From the NCBI RefSeq assembly GCF_003605385.1, contig NZ_QYTV02000001.1, forward strand, positions 766,249 to 830,248: DNA of 64,000 nucleotides. The letters run 5' to 3'. Below are positions 18,915-25,755 of the stretch, one piece after another. The translations under genes and the position numbers were made by a program. The notes beneath the pieces are model-generated. The model ran no database searches. It saw only the letters and a list, made by a program, of their open reading frames with translations, and had not been told where the DNA came from. The number at the start of each line of letters is the position of its first letter. Positions within the stretch are counted from its first letter, which is position 1. Source of the stretch: Siminovitchia acidinfaciens. GTDB lineage: Bacteria > Bacillota > Bacilli > Bacillales > Bacillaceae_C.

Positions 18915-20000
18915 TTAATCAAGTTCTGATAAATGCTCTTTTAAATAATGACTTCTATCTTTAATAAATTGACAGATGAATTCTGGTTCGTTATTAAAGG
19001 TATCTATTTTCCTTTTTTTGTAGGGATCATTCAAGATATGGGGGCGCAGTGATTGGTGTAGTTTATTTATTTTGTTTTCCATATTGTGAACAGTAAATTT
19101 TGTGTCGAGCACTTTCTCCAATTTCTGTTTATACTGTTTTCTGAATTCCGGCATTTGTAAAAGACGGAAGCACAGGTAATTTCCTTCTTTTCCTTGAATC
19201 GGTACGTAATCACATGCCATTCTGCCTCCATCTACTTTCCGTCCCCATGTTGCATCGTAATCCCAAGGGATAATTTCATACAGGCCTGTATGTGTGTTTT
19301 GATATAGTGAGTAGTTATGTGTAAATCCGTCATTATTCATGGTGCAGACCGCGCCAACCATCCAGTCCAAATACTTATCAATTTTTACATAATCAGGGAT
19401 AACATTGGAAAATTTCAAGTCCGATGTAGTATTGATTACGTCAATTAGTTTCCTCAGTGATTCATCATCATCCTTGTTCCCGATCTTTTGTTTATATCCG
19501 GAAATCCTTGATCTTTTTTTGTGCCCATCCCTTGTAAATGAAAAATTTGCATTATTATTAACTGCATAATAAATAGGACCTATTGGCAGATTCCGCTTCT
19601 TGAGAAACAAATCATCAACGGATTCCAATAATAAATAAATGCCTTTAGGGACACCATTTCGTATTAGGTTGACGTGGTAGCTTTTCGGTGATAGAACACC
19701 AATGTCGTTAAAAAAGTCAAGAGATAACTTATTTCGGATAAGAGATGGGTCCCTATATTCAGCATTAAGATGGATTTCCCGACTTCCAGCAAACATATCG
19801 GGTTCAATAAATTCTATAAAATAGGACCTTTTACGAAACGCACGGGTATATGAACCTCTGTAAGCAATATCAACATCATAAGCGGTATGATCGATAACCA
19901 AGTTGGCAGGTAAAGGTAAGTCGTTCCAAATATCACTCCGAAGTTCTTCCAAATCCTTTTCTTCCATAGTTATGGAAAAAGTTGGTGTTTGGCTCTCCAC
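18915..20000 (-). CDS. cotH: CotH spore coat protein kinase
   Basis: 361 aa, same length and clear sequence relation to B. subtilis CotH. Kinase-fold landmarks: AYRGSYTRAFRKRSY, HLNAEYRDPSLIRNKLS, ESVDD, the catalytic-loop-like NDGFTHNYSLYQ, the DYDATWGR metal-binding motif in IPWDYDATWGR, and the CotH tail FIKDRSHYLKEHLS. CotH phosphorylates Ser residues of CotB and CotG and is needed for outer coat assembly. Start is GTG 20000-19998 with AGGTGA upstream. It lies 54 nt after the low-complexity CotG-like gene on the same strand, whereas B. subtilis cotG and cotH are divergent. Confidence 0.93.
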   Translation of the reverse strand: MESQTPTFSITMEEKDLEELRSDIWNDLPLPANLVIDHTAYDVDIAYRGSYTRAFRKRSYFIEFIEPDMFAGSREIHLNAEYRDPSLIRNKLSLDFFNDIGVLSPKSYHVNLIRNGVPKGIYLLLESVDDLFLKKRNLPIGPIYYAVNNNANFSFTRDGHKKRSRISGYKQKIGNKDDDESLRKLIDVINTTSDLKFSNVIPDYVKIDKYLDWMVGAVCTMNNDGFTHNYSLYQNTHTGLYEIIPWDYDATWGRKVDGGRMACDYVPIQGKEGNYLCFRLLQMPEFRKQYKQKLEKVLDTKFTVHNMENKINKLHQSLRPHILNDPYKKRKIDTFNNEPEFICQFIKDRSHYLKEHLSELD

Positions 20001-20054
20001 GGTTTTTTCACCTCTTTTGTATTCAAAAAGAGGAGTTTATATACCCCTCTATAA

Positions 20055-20690
20055 TTAACTAGTGCTCCTTCTTCTACGACGCGATCCTGTACTACTTGTG
20101 CCGGTTGAAGCAGTACCTGTTGTACTTGTGGTAGTGCTAGTTCCTGTTGCCTCCCCTTTACCCTTACCCTTACCCTTACCCTTACCCTTACCTTTGCCTT
20201 TGCCTTTGCCACCTGTAGAGCTGGTACCAGTAGTACTTGTGCCGGTTGAACCAGTACTTGTTGTACCTGTGGTAGTGCCAGTTCCAGTTGATCCCCCTTT
20301 ACCTTTGCCTCCTGTAGAGCTGGTGCCGGTTGAACCAGTGCTTGTTGTGCCAGTACTTGTTGTGCCAGTACTAGTTGTACCTGTAGTAGTGCTAGTTCCG
20401 GTTGATCCCCCTTTACCTTTTCCTCCCGAAGAGCTGGTGCCGGTTGAACCAGTGTTTGTTGTGCCAGTACTAGTTGTACCTGTGGTAGTGCTGGTTCCAG
20501 TTGACCCCCCTTTACCTTTACCTTTACCTTTACCTTTACCTTTACCTTTACCTTTGCCACCTGTAGAGCTGGTACCGGTAGTACTTGTGCCGGTTGCTCC
20601 AGTACTGGTTGAACCTGTGGTAGTGCTTGTTCCTGTTGAACTTGTACTGGTTGAACCAGTTGTATGCTCATTTAAATTAATATCTGACAT
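20055..20690 (-). CDS. CotG-like low-complexity Ser/Thr/Gly/Lys protein
   Basis: 211 aa built almost only of S, T, G and K. After MSDINLNEHTT come Ser/Thr/Gly blocks (STGTSTTTG type) alternating with Lys-Gly blocks: two long runs of about eight to nine KG pairs and two short GGKGKGG runs. It ends GSRRRRRSTS. No globular domain is possible. Position beside cotH and a repetitive, basic, hydroxyl-rich composition match CotG, the CotH substrate, but the repeat unit is unlike CotG of B. subtilis. Start ATG 20690-20688 has only a weak GGGGCGA site. A SigK-like -10 lies ~30 nt upstream. Long frames on the other registers and strand here are artefacts of the repeat. Confidence 0.75.
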   Translation of the reverse strand: MSDINLNEHTTGSTSTSSTGTSTTTGSTSTGATGTSTTGTSSTGGKGKGKGKGKGKGKGKGGSTGTSTTTGTTSTGTTNTGSTGTSSSGGKGKGGSTGTSTTTGTTSTGTTSTGTTSTGSTGTSSTGGKGKGGSTGTGTTTGTTSTGSTGTSTTGTSSTGGKGKGKGKGKGKGKGKGKGEATGTSTTTSTTGTASTGTSSTGSRRRRRSTS

Positions 20691-20719
20691 TTAATCGCCC
20701 CATTTCCAATAATTTAATA

Positions 20720-20746
20720 TATCGTATGAGACGCCAAATAAATGGA
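20720..20746 (-). promoter_or_regulatory. candidate SigK promoter of the CotG-like unit
   Basis: On the - strand CATACGATA (complement of 20720-20728) fits the SigK -10 consensus CATAnnnTA, with CC about 15 nt upstream as a possible minimal -35. It is 30 nt before the start codon. Consistent with late mother-cell expression but unproven. Confidence 0.5.
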
Positions 20747-20972
20747 TACAGCAAATTCACTAACATTTGAAGACTATTTTGTAAAAACATTATGAAAACA
20801 GGATGCCAGGATACCTGATAAACCGGAAAATGTTAATTATCTCAAGTTGAAGAGGCTTGGGCACAATGGAAGAATCAACGGATTCAGCGCTGTCTATAGA
20901 GATAATGGAGAAAACAGTTGTCAATTTGATGGGGGCACTTACTTAAACATAAAAAAAGTTTTAAAAAGATAA
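20742..20972 (+). pseudogene. short frame with one internal TGA, family unknown
   Basis: From ATG 20742 a 77-codon frame reads protein-like (MDTANSLTFEDYFVKTL, stop at 20793-20795, then PENVNYLKLKRLGHNGRING and FSAVYRDNGENSCQFDGGTY) to TAA at 20972. There is no Shine-Dalgarno. It is most simply a decayed gene of unknown family. Confidence 0.35.
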
Positions 20973-21021
20973 AACTTGTGTCTGCTATTCTCAAGTTAAT
21001 TGATTGATAAGTTCGATGAAA

Positions 21022-21056
21022 AATTAGCAGAACAAACCTTGGCCTTGGTCTGTGCT
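21022..21056 (-). terminator. terminator after the ArsB-type gene
   Basis: AGAACAAACC/GGTCTGTGCT hairpin (21029-21056). On the - strand it is followed by GCTAATTTTTC. About 25 of 28 bases match the inverted copy at 18040-18067. Confidence 0.6.
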
Positions 21057-21254
21057 GCCAATGTAAGTTTTCTATTAAAAGTGCCTTGGAGAAGAAAAGG
21101 TTTCTCTCTTACTGCTGCATCAGTACAGACAAAAACCTGATTAAAATTTAAATTGCGCGGATTTCCTGGTCCATGTTCGTGTCCTAAAGCATATAATAAA
21201 TGGGAAGAAAAAATTTTCTTTGTGTCTAATTTAAATTAGGGAAGGACTTTTTAA

Positions 21255-21281
21255 GGGGCAATCATTTTTGCCTCTTTTTTT
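21255..21281 (+). terminator. orphan terminator, + strand
   Basis: GGGGCAA/TTGCCTC stem with one mismatch and a TCATTT loop, then seven T. No intact + strand gene precedes it; it may belong to the decayed frame at 20742-20972. Confidence 0.6.
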
Positions 21282-21393
21282 ATTTGTATTTTGTATTTTT
21301 CTCATATCCACATTCTCCTTTGAATTTGAAAACCTTTCTCCAAACTATTTTTCCTTTTTCAATGAGCGGTATCTCTTGTATTTTTCATGCCAG

Positions 21394-22749
21394 TTAGGCA
21401 AAAACCATTTGTACCCAGTAGTATAAAAGGAACAAGGTCACAAAGGTAGTTATTGGAATTACAATCACAGAAACGCTCAAATAGTCTTTCCATTTCACTT
21501 TGATCCCATATTGTTTAAGAATAGACATCCAGATAAGAGATGCCAGTGTTCCTATCGGTAACAGAAGGGACCCTATGTCGCTTCCAATAATGTTCGCAAG
21601 GTAAATGGTTTTTAAAGTGATAGGTTCTAGTCCCATTTCTGTTAAGGTAATCGTTCCAATCATTAAGGCAGGGTGATTATTAAAGAAGTTAGACAGGATG
21701 GATACCAATCCTCCCATGGTAAAACTCGCATAAACCAATCCTTGATTTACAATTGGTTCAGATATGTTTACAAGCGTTGCTGTCAAACCCACATTGTGTA
21801 ATCCGTAAATGATAACGTACATTGAAAAAGCGAAGATCAGAATGTGATAGGGAATTTTTTTCAAAATATCAATAGGGGTTATACCGAGACTGAACCATCT
21901 CCATATAAGCAATATAATGGAGCCGAAGACGGCAACCAATTCAATTGGAATGGAGAAAAAGGAGGCAACAAACAAGAGACATCGGATCAAGAAGACGAAC
22001 AGTAGGATTTTCAACATAAACTTCGTTCGCTTTTCTTGTGCTATTATCGGAACCGCTGTTTCTTTTAGTGGATGATATTGTCTGTCAAAAAAGCTTTCTT
22101 CTATTCCATCTGAAGTGACCGGTATGTGTTTCGGTAACTTCTTTCGAACAACCATAAACATGAGCCAAGACATAAAGAGCAACCCTAACGTCGCGGGTAC
22201 AAACATCATGGCAGTATGCATGTATAGACTCATATCAATAATGTTTAATGCGATTAAATTGACTATATTGCTTACACCGATAGGGGCGCTTGAGGCTGTT
22301 GCAATGAGGCAGCCGCTTAATAAGTATGGAATAATCTCATAATGTTTTAAGCGAAGGTTTTTAAGGAGCAGAATTAATATTGGTGTTGTAATCAGGATAC
22401 TTCCATCATTATTAAATAAAAGTGTCATTAAAAAGCAGAGCAGCTGGATGTACCAATATAGGCGATACCCTGATCCTTTAGCTAAATTAGCAAGCCGCGC
22501 TGCTGCCCAATGGAAAAAACCGAAACTTTCTAATATTACCGCCATGACGACCGTTGCGATGATTGTTACGGATGCTCCACCAATCTTATCGATAATATCT
22601 AGAAGGTCTGTTCCTGATACTATCCCTACCAGCAAAATGACTACTGCTCCTGCAGTCGCTGGAACTGCTTCATTCATACCTCCTGGCCTCCAAAAGATCA
22701 CCAACATGGTCGTAAGGAATACAGAAAAGGTAATTCCTATTTCAAACAC
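21394..22749 (-). CDS. ArsB/SLC13-type anion or arsenite transporter
   Basis: 451 aa with about 11-12 membrane helices. Two related halves each carry a re-entrant-type motif: FNNDGSILITTPI followed by SSAPIGVSNIVN in the first half, and FFNNHPALMIGTI followed by NIIGSDIGSLLLPIGTLASL in the second. This is the ArsB/NhaD (ion transporter superfamily) pattern; homologues are usually annotated as arsenic transporters. No arsR or arsC is nearby, so the substrate is uncertain. Start GTG 22749-22747 has AAGGGAG upstream. A decayed partial copy lies at 16771-17190. Confidence 0.8.
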   Translation of the reverse strand: MFEIGITFSVFLTTMLVIFWRPGGMNEAVPATAGAVVILLVGIVSGTDLLDIIDKIGGASVTIIATVVMAVILESFGFFHWAAARLANLAKGSGYRLYWYIQLLCFLMTLLFNNDGSILITTPILILLLKNLRLKHYEIIPYLLSGCLIATASSAPIGVSNIVNLIALNIIDMSLYMHTAMMFVPATLGLLFMSWLMFMVVRKKLPKHIPVTSDGIEESFFDRQYHPLKETAVPIIAQEKRTKFMLKILLFVFLIRCLLFVASFFSIPIELVAVFGSIILLIWRWFSLGITPIDILKKIPYHILIFAFSMYVIIYGLHNVGLTATLVNISEPIVNQGLVYASFTMGGLVSILSNFFNNHPALMIGTITLTEMGLEPITLKTIYLANIIGSDIGSLLLPIGTLASLIWMSILKQYGIKVKWKDYLSVSVIVIPITTFVTLFLLYYWVQMVFA

Positions 22750-22829
22750 TATACCACTCCCTTCTTTGATAACGAGATAGAGAGAGTCTATTGTCTCTAT
22801 ATGTTCGTTTGCTTATATATATATTCGTC

Positions 22830-23240
22830 GAGAAGTAGATGGTACTAGATAAGTAACTAAATTTATCTAAATGTATGTTTGTCTCATAGAGATGGTAGTA
22901 CCGTAAAGATGCCAGACTAGAGTTGTTTTGCTGTATGTTTTGCTCATAAAGATGGTAGTACTACAAGGAGATTTATCTAAATGTATGTTTGTCTCATAGA
23001 GATGGTAGTACCGTAAAGATGCCAGACTAGAGTTGTCTTGCTGTATGTTTTGCTCATAAAGATGGTAGTACTACAAGGAGATTTATCTAAATGTATGTTT
23101 GTCTCATAGAGATGGTAGTACCGTAAAGATGCCAGACTAGAGTTGTCTTGCTGTATGTTTATCTCATAGAGATGGTAGTACCATAAAGATGGTAGACTAA
23201 AATTGTCTAAATGTATGATTGTCCCATAGAGAGGATAGTA
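22830..23240. repeat. tandem array with 110-bp (60+50) higher-order unit
   Basis: GTATG[T/A]TT recurs at 22873, 22933, 22983, 23043, 23093, 23153 and 23213, i.e. steps of 60, 50, 60, 50, 60 and 60 bp. Each unit also holds CTCATA(G/A)A(G)ATGGTAGTAC. The 60- and 50-bp monomers alternate, giving a near-identical 110-bp dimer repeated about three times. It lies directly upstream of the ArsB-type gene and contains no ORF. Confidence 0.9.
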
Positions 23241-23308
23241 CTCTAAGATAGATGGAGAGTTAAATGAGAATGGATTGAAAAGCTGAAGGCTTATTTAAAA
23301 AAACATAG

Positions 23309-23342
23309 AAAAGTCCTTACAACTATGTCATAGGGACTTTTA
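23309..23342 (+). terminator. possible terminator hairpin
   Basis: AAAAGTCC pairs with GGGACTTTT, with a 16-nt loop containing CTATG, which can pair with the preceding CATAG. No gene is seen upstream. Confidence 0.45.
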
Positions 23343-23580
23343 ATATACTCAAGGACGCGAAAGCCCTTGAATTGGTTTGTGAGGGACTGGCTTCAGTTAA
23401 AACAGGCTTGGATCACCGGTTCCGCATTAAAGGCTAAAATGAAGTCATCCTTATTATTTTTTCAACCAATAAACATGTTTGGAAAAATTCTTATTATTAA
23501 ACAGAACCTTTACATGGCCTTAACACCCCATTTACAAGCAGATGTTACATTATATTTAACAACAAAATGGAGGTGGAAAA

Positions 23581-23727
23581 TTGCTCAAAAAACTCTTTGG
23601 TTATTTCAATCGAAAATCTAGTTGCGAAATAGACTGCGATGAAGATTTATTCGAATGGGCAGGGGAAACACTTTATGAATTAACTGAAGAAGAGTTTGAC
23701 TATGAATACATGTATTATATGCATTGA
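23581..23727 (+). CDS. 48-aa small acidic protein, unknown
   Basis: TTG start 23581 is preceded by GGAGGTGG at 23569-23576, an excellent site. The product begins basic and amphipathic (MLKKLFGYFNRKSS) and becomes acidic and aromatic (EEEFDYEYMYYMH at the end), with two Cys (CEIDC). I recognise no family. A 19-codon hydrophobic ORF and a terminator follow closely, suggesting a genuine short transcript in the accessory island. Confidence 0.5.
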   Translation: MLKKLFGYFNRKSSCEIDCDEDLFEWAGETLYELTEEEFDYEYMYYMH

Positions 23728-23753
23728 CCAAAACCATGGAAAAAGGTGACAAA

Positions 23754-23813
23754 ATGATTGCTAGATCAGGGGTTATCTTTTTGCTTTTGATGACGCATTT
23801 GTATATTTTGTGA
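23754..23813 (+). CDS. 19-aa hydrophobic peptide ORF
   Basis: ATG 23754 has AAAGGTGA upstream with ~5 nt spacing. The product MIARSGVIFLLLMTHLYIL is one hydrophobic segment. It starts 26 nt after the 48-aa ORF and its stop is 11 nt before a clear terminator. It could be a small membrane peptide or a chance frame. Confidence 0.3.
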   Translation: MIARSGVIFLLLMTHLYIL

Positions 23814-23824
23814 GGAGTTGCCGA

Positions 23825-23848
23825 AACATCTCAAAGGAGATGTTTTTT
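23825..23848 (+). terminator. terminator after the two small ORFs
   Basis: AACATCTC/GAGATGTT with an AAAG loop, then TTTTATT. A second perfect 9-bp hairpin (AGCCATACG/CGTATGGTT) follows at 23863-23885, of unknown meaning. Confidence 0.8.
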
Positions 23849-23925
23849 ATTGGATAAATGAAAGCCATACGCTAGACGTATGGTTCAGGAAAGCTTATAG
23901 CGATGTATTAAAAAAGGCCCCTCCT

Positions 23926-24341
23926 TGGTATCTAAATTTTGGTTCGCCAACCAAATTTAGATACCAAGGAGGGGCCCGTTATGTCTTCCGACTTAAACAG
24001 TTTACACCAAAATAGAAGCAAATCATTTAAGGGAAACGAAACAAGATATAGGACAAATTTCACGCCAATTGTGTGAAAGAAATGGCGTGAAAATTATTGA
24101 AGCTACCGCATGTAAAGATCATTTACATATGTTGGTAAGTATTCCGCCGAAAATAAGAGTCTCTTCATTCGTGGGATATTTAAAGGGAAAAAGCAGCTTG
24201 ATGATTTTTAATCGGCGTGCCTAATTAAAATAACGGTACGGGAACAGGAAATTTAGGTGTAAAGAATTTTATGTGGATACAGTAGGAAAAAATAAGAAAG
24301 TAATTGAAGAGTACATTCGAAATCAAATAGAAGTGGTATAG
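23926..24341 (+). mobile_element. IS200-type element remnant
   Basis: The left part is a long hairpin: GGCCCCTCCTTGG... (23926-23954) pairs with ...CCAAGGAGGGGCC (ending 23976), 28 bp with one bulged T. It buries the AAGGAGG ribosome site of the transposase ATG at 23981. IS200 elements are known to hide their transposase ribosome site in this way. The downstream gene is broken. The right end is not clearly visible. Confidence 0.75.
23981..24341 (+). pseudogene. tnpA: IS200 Y1 transposase (TnpA), broken
   Basis: Starts MSSDLNSLHQNRSK, typical of IS200 TnpA. An internal deletion of roughly 30 codons follows, then in another frame ETKQDIGQISRQLCERNG and the HUH motif region (DHLHMLVSIPPK), GYLKGKSSLMIF, and the catalytic-tyrosine region FYVDTVGKN, ending YIRNQIEVV. 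Two in-frame stops replace residues in the A-x-L-K-x-RYGNR stretch. Cannot be functional. Confidence 0.9.
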
Positions 24342-24416
24342 TCGAAAAACAATTAAGCATGGTGGAATTAATCGATCCGTTCACAAATGAAACATTTCAT
24401 CATGGAAACCCGGCAA

Positions 24417-24734
24417 TGGTTAAACTACCGATTAAGACAACTTATCCAGAAAAGATGGAAAAAGGTAAAAACAATATACAGGATGCTTCGGAATTATGGA
24501 ATAAACCATGATGGCGCCATGAAATATGCGAAATTCCCGAAAGGGATACTGGCGAATATTACGAAGTAAAGTCCTGCATATAGCACTAACAAAAGAAAGA
24601 CTCATAAAGTGGGGGTTAATAGACATATCCCAACTTTATGAGTCTTGATACTTAAAAGGTTGAACCGCCTTGTACGGAACCGTACGCACGGTGGTGTGAG
24701 AGGTCGGCTAATCAATTAATGATTAGCCTCCTCG
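24417..24734 (+). mobile_element. 3' remnant of a group II intron
   Basis: 24417-24648 encodes, with one frameshift near 24545, the C-terminus of a group II intron reverse transcriptase/maturase (QKRWKKVKTIYRMLRNYGI, then YWRILRSKVLHIALTKERL and WGLIDISQLYES-stop). After it, 24664-24695 folds as a domain V-like hairpin (ACCGCC/GGTGGT outer stem, GTACG-GAAC-CGTAC inner hairpin), and 24706-24728 forms a domain VI-like stem (GGCTAATC/GATTAGCC). The 5' ribozyme and most of the ORF are gone. Confidence 0.82.
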
Positions 24735-24812
24735 AAAAAAAACCGGGCTCGCCGGAAAAAAAAGAAAACCCTTCGCAAGAAAGGTCTTCCACATATAATA
24801 AAAGGGGGTATC

Positions 24813-24837
24813 AGGTCGAAATTTGACCTTGTTTTTA
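24813..24837 (+). terminator. orphan terminator hairpin
   Basis: AGGTC-GAAATTT-GACCT followed by TGTTTTTATT. No intact gene lies directly upstream. Confidence 0.55.
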
Positions 24838-24894
24838 TTGTATCGCAAAAGCTTGGAATCAAACAATGCGCCATAAGGTCCATTTTATGGAATT

Positions 24895-25165
24895 TTTCTC
24901 AGTCTAGCTTCAGACGCCATCGGCCCGAGGTCACAAGGTGCCAGGAAGCTTATGAAGAATTTGTGCTCCTGCGAGATAGCCTATTCGAGGGAGCTAATGT
25001 TTTCCTTATCGCAAAGCTGCATGAAGTATCTCAGAGATGCTTTTCACGACGTGATTCAAGTTAGTTGCTTAACTGTAATGGCTGAGGGGCTCCCTCATCA
25101 ATATTCGCCTTGTGCTTGCCGCCTAAGGCTTCGCGCCTTGCACTTTTCTTTAAGGAGGATAAAGC
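24895..25165. repeat. long dispersed intergenic repeat, copy 2
   Basis: Shares CCCGAGGTCACAAGG, GTGCTCCTGCGAGATAGC, GGGAGCTAATGTTTTCC, TCGCAAAGCTGCATGAAG, TAATGGCTGAGGGGCTCC, CTTGTGCTTGCCGCC and the terminal CACTTTTCTTTA with the other copies. It abuts the 3' end of cotD. Confidence 0.75.
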
Positions 25166-25192
25166 AGATAGTTCCGCTTTTCCGCTCCTATT

Positions 25193-25510
25193 TTACCAGT
25201 AATGTTTAGGTTTGCATCCGCAATGCTTTTTAGGTGGGCAAACGCAGTAATGCTCTTCTGAAACGGAGTTTACGACTGATTGTGTGTGCGGGTAGGAATG
25301 CATGTATTTGTAAGTTGTATGATTCACCTGTGTCGTATGGGAAGGATGCACTACCGGAATATAAACATCCTGGCCTACATATTCATTTAGCTGTTTTGTT
25401 GGGCTGATTTGAGCAGGCATTGTTTTGGCGGGCAATTGCTGCGTGGGTGAGACCTGCGGGTAGCCGCAGGTGCATTTCTTATAACAGCCGCAAGGTTTAT
25501 AGTGTCTCAT
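25193..25510 (-). CDS. cotD: CotD-like inner spore coat protein
   Basis: 105 aa, Cys- and His-rich. N-terminal MRHYKPCGCYKKCTCG, central CotD signature VVHPSHTTQVNHTTYKY and SYPHTQSVVN, C-terminal CVCPPKKHCGCKPKHYW. CotD is a SigK-dependent, GerE-influenced coat protein in B. subtilis. Start is the ATG at 25510-25508 with GGAGG 8-12 nt upstream; the longer frame to 25558 lacks a site. It is oriented away from rpoN. Confidence 0.88.
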   Translation of the reverse strand: MRHYKPCGCYKKCTCGYPQVSPTQQLPAKTMPAQISPTKQLNEYVGQDVYIPVVHPSHTTQVNHTTYKYMHSYPHTQSVVNSVSEEHYCVCPPKKHCGCKPKHYW

Positions 25511-25755
25511 GACAAAAACCTCCTTTATAAATCGTATACTAAATACTATGTAGGACAACCGTCCAACGAATGGACAACTACCCAGAATGCGACAAATTAG
25601 GCGGGAATACTTTTCTGTAATGGAATATCTTGGGTTTTCTCATCAGTAAAGGGAGAAAAAAGGATTGGGATTGGCTATAAAATTCACAAATTCTCAAAAA
25701 TGTATACGGTTTTATGGTAATATAGTAGAATAGCAGGAGGGGGGAGAGAGGATCA

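Noticed and set aside
19970-20694. Long open frames rich in Gln/Val (- strand) and Pro/Leu/Val (+ strand) over the CotG-like gene
   Set aside because: They are alternative readings of the same 6-bp repeats with no ribosome site; the Ser/Thr/Gly/Lys frame starts cleanly, fits next to cotH and has a candidate SigK promoter.
23367-23621. 84-codon ORF upstream of the small ORFs
   Set aside because: No ribosome site and no family resemblance; it overlaps, in another frame, the better-supported 48-codon ORF with a strong Shine-Dalgarno.
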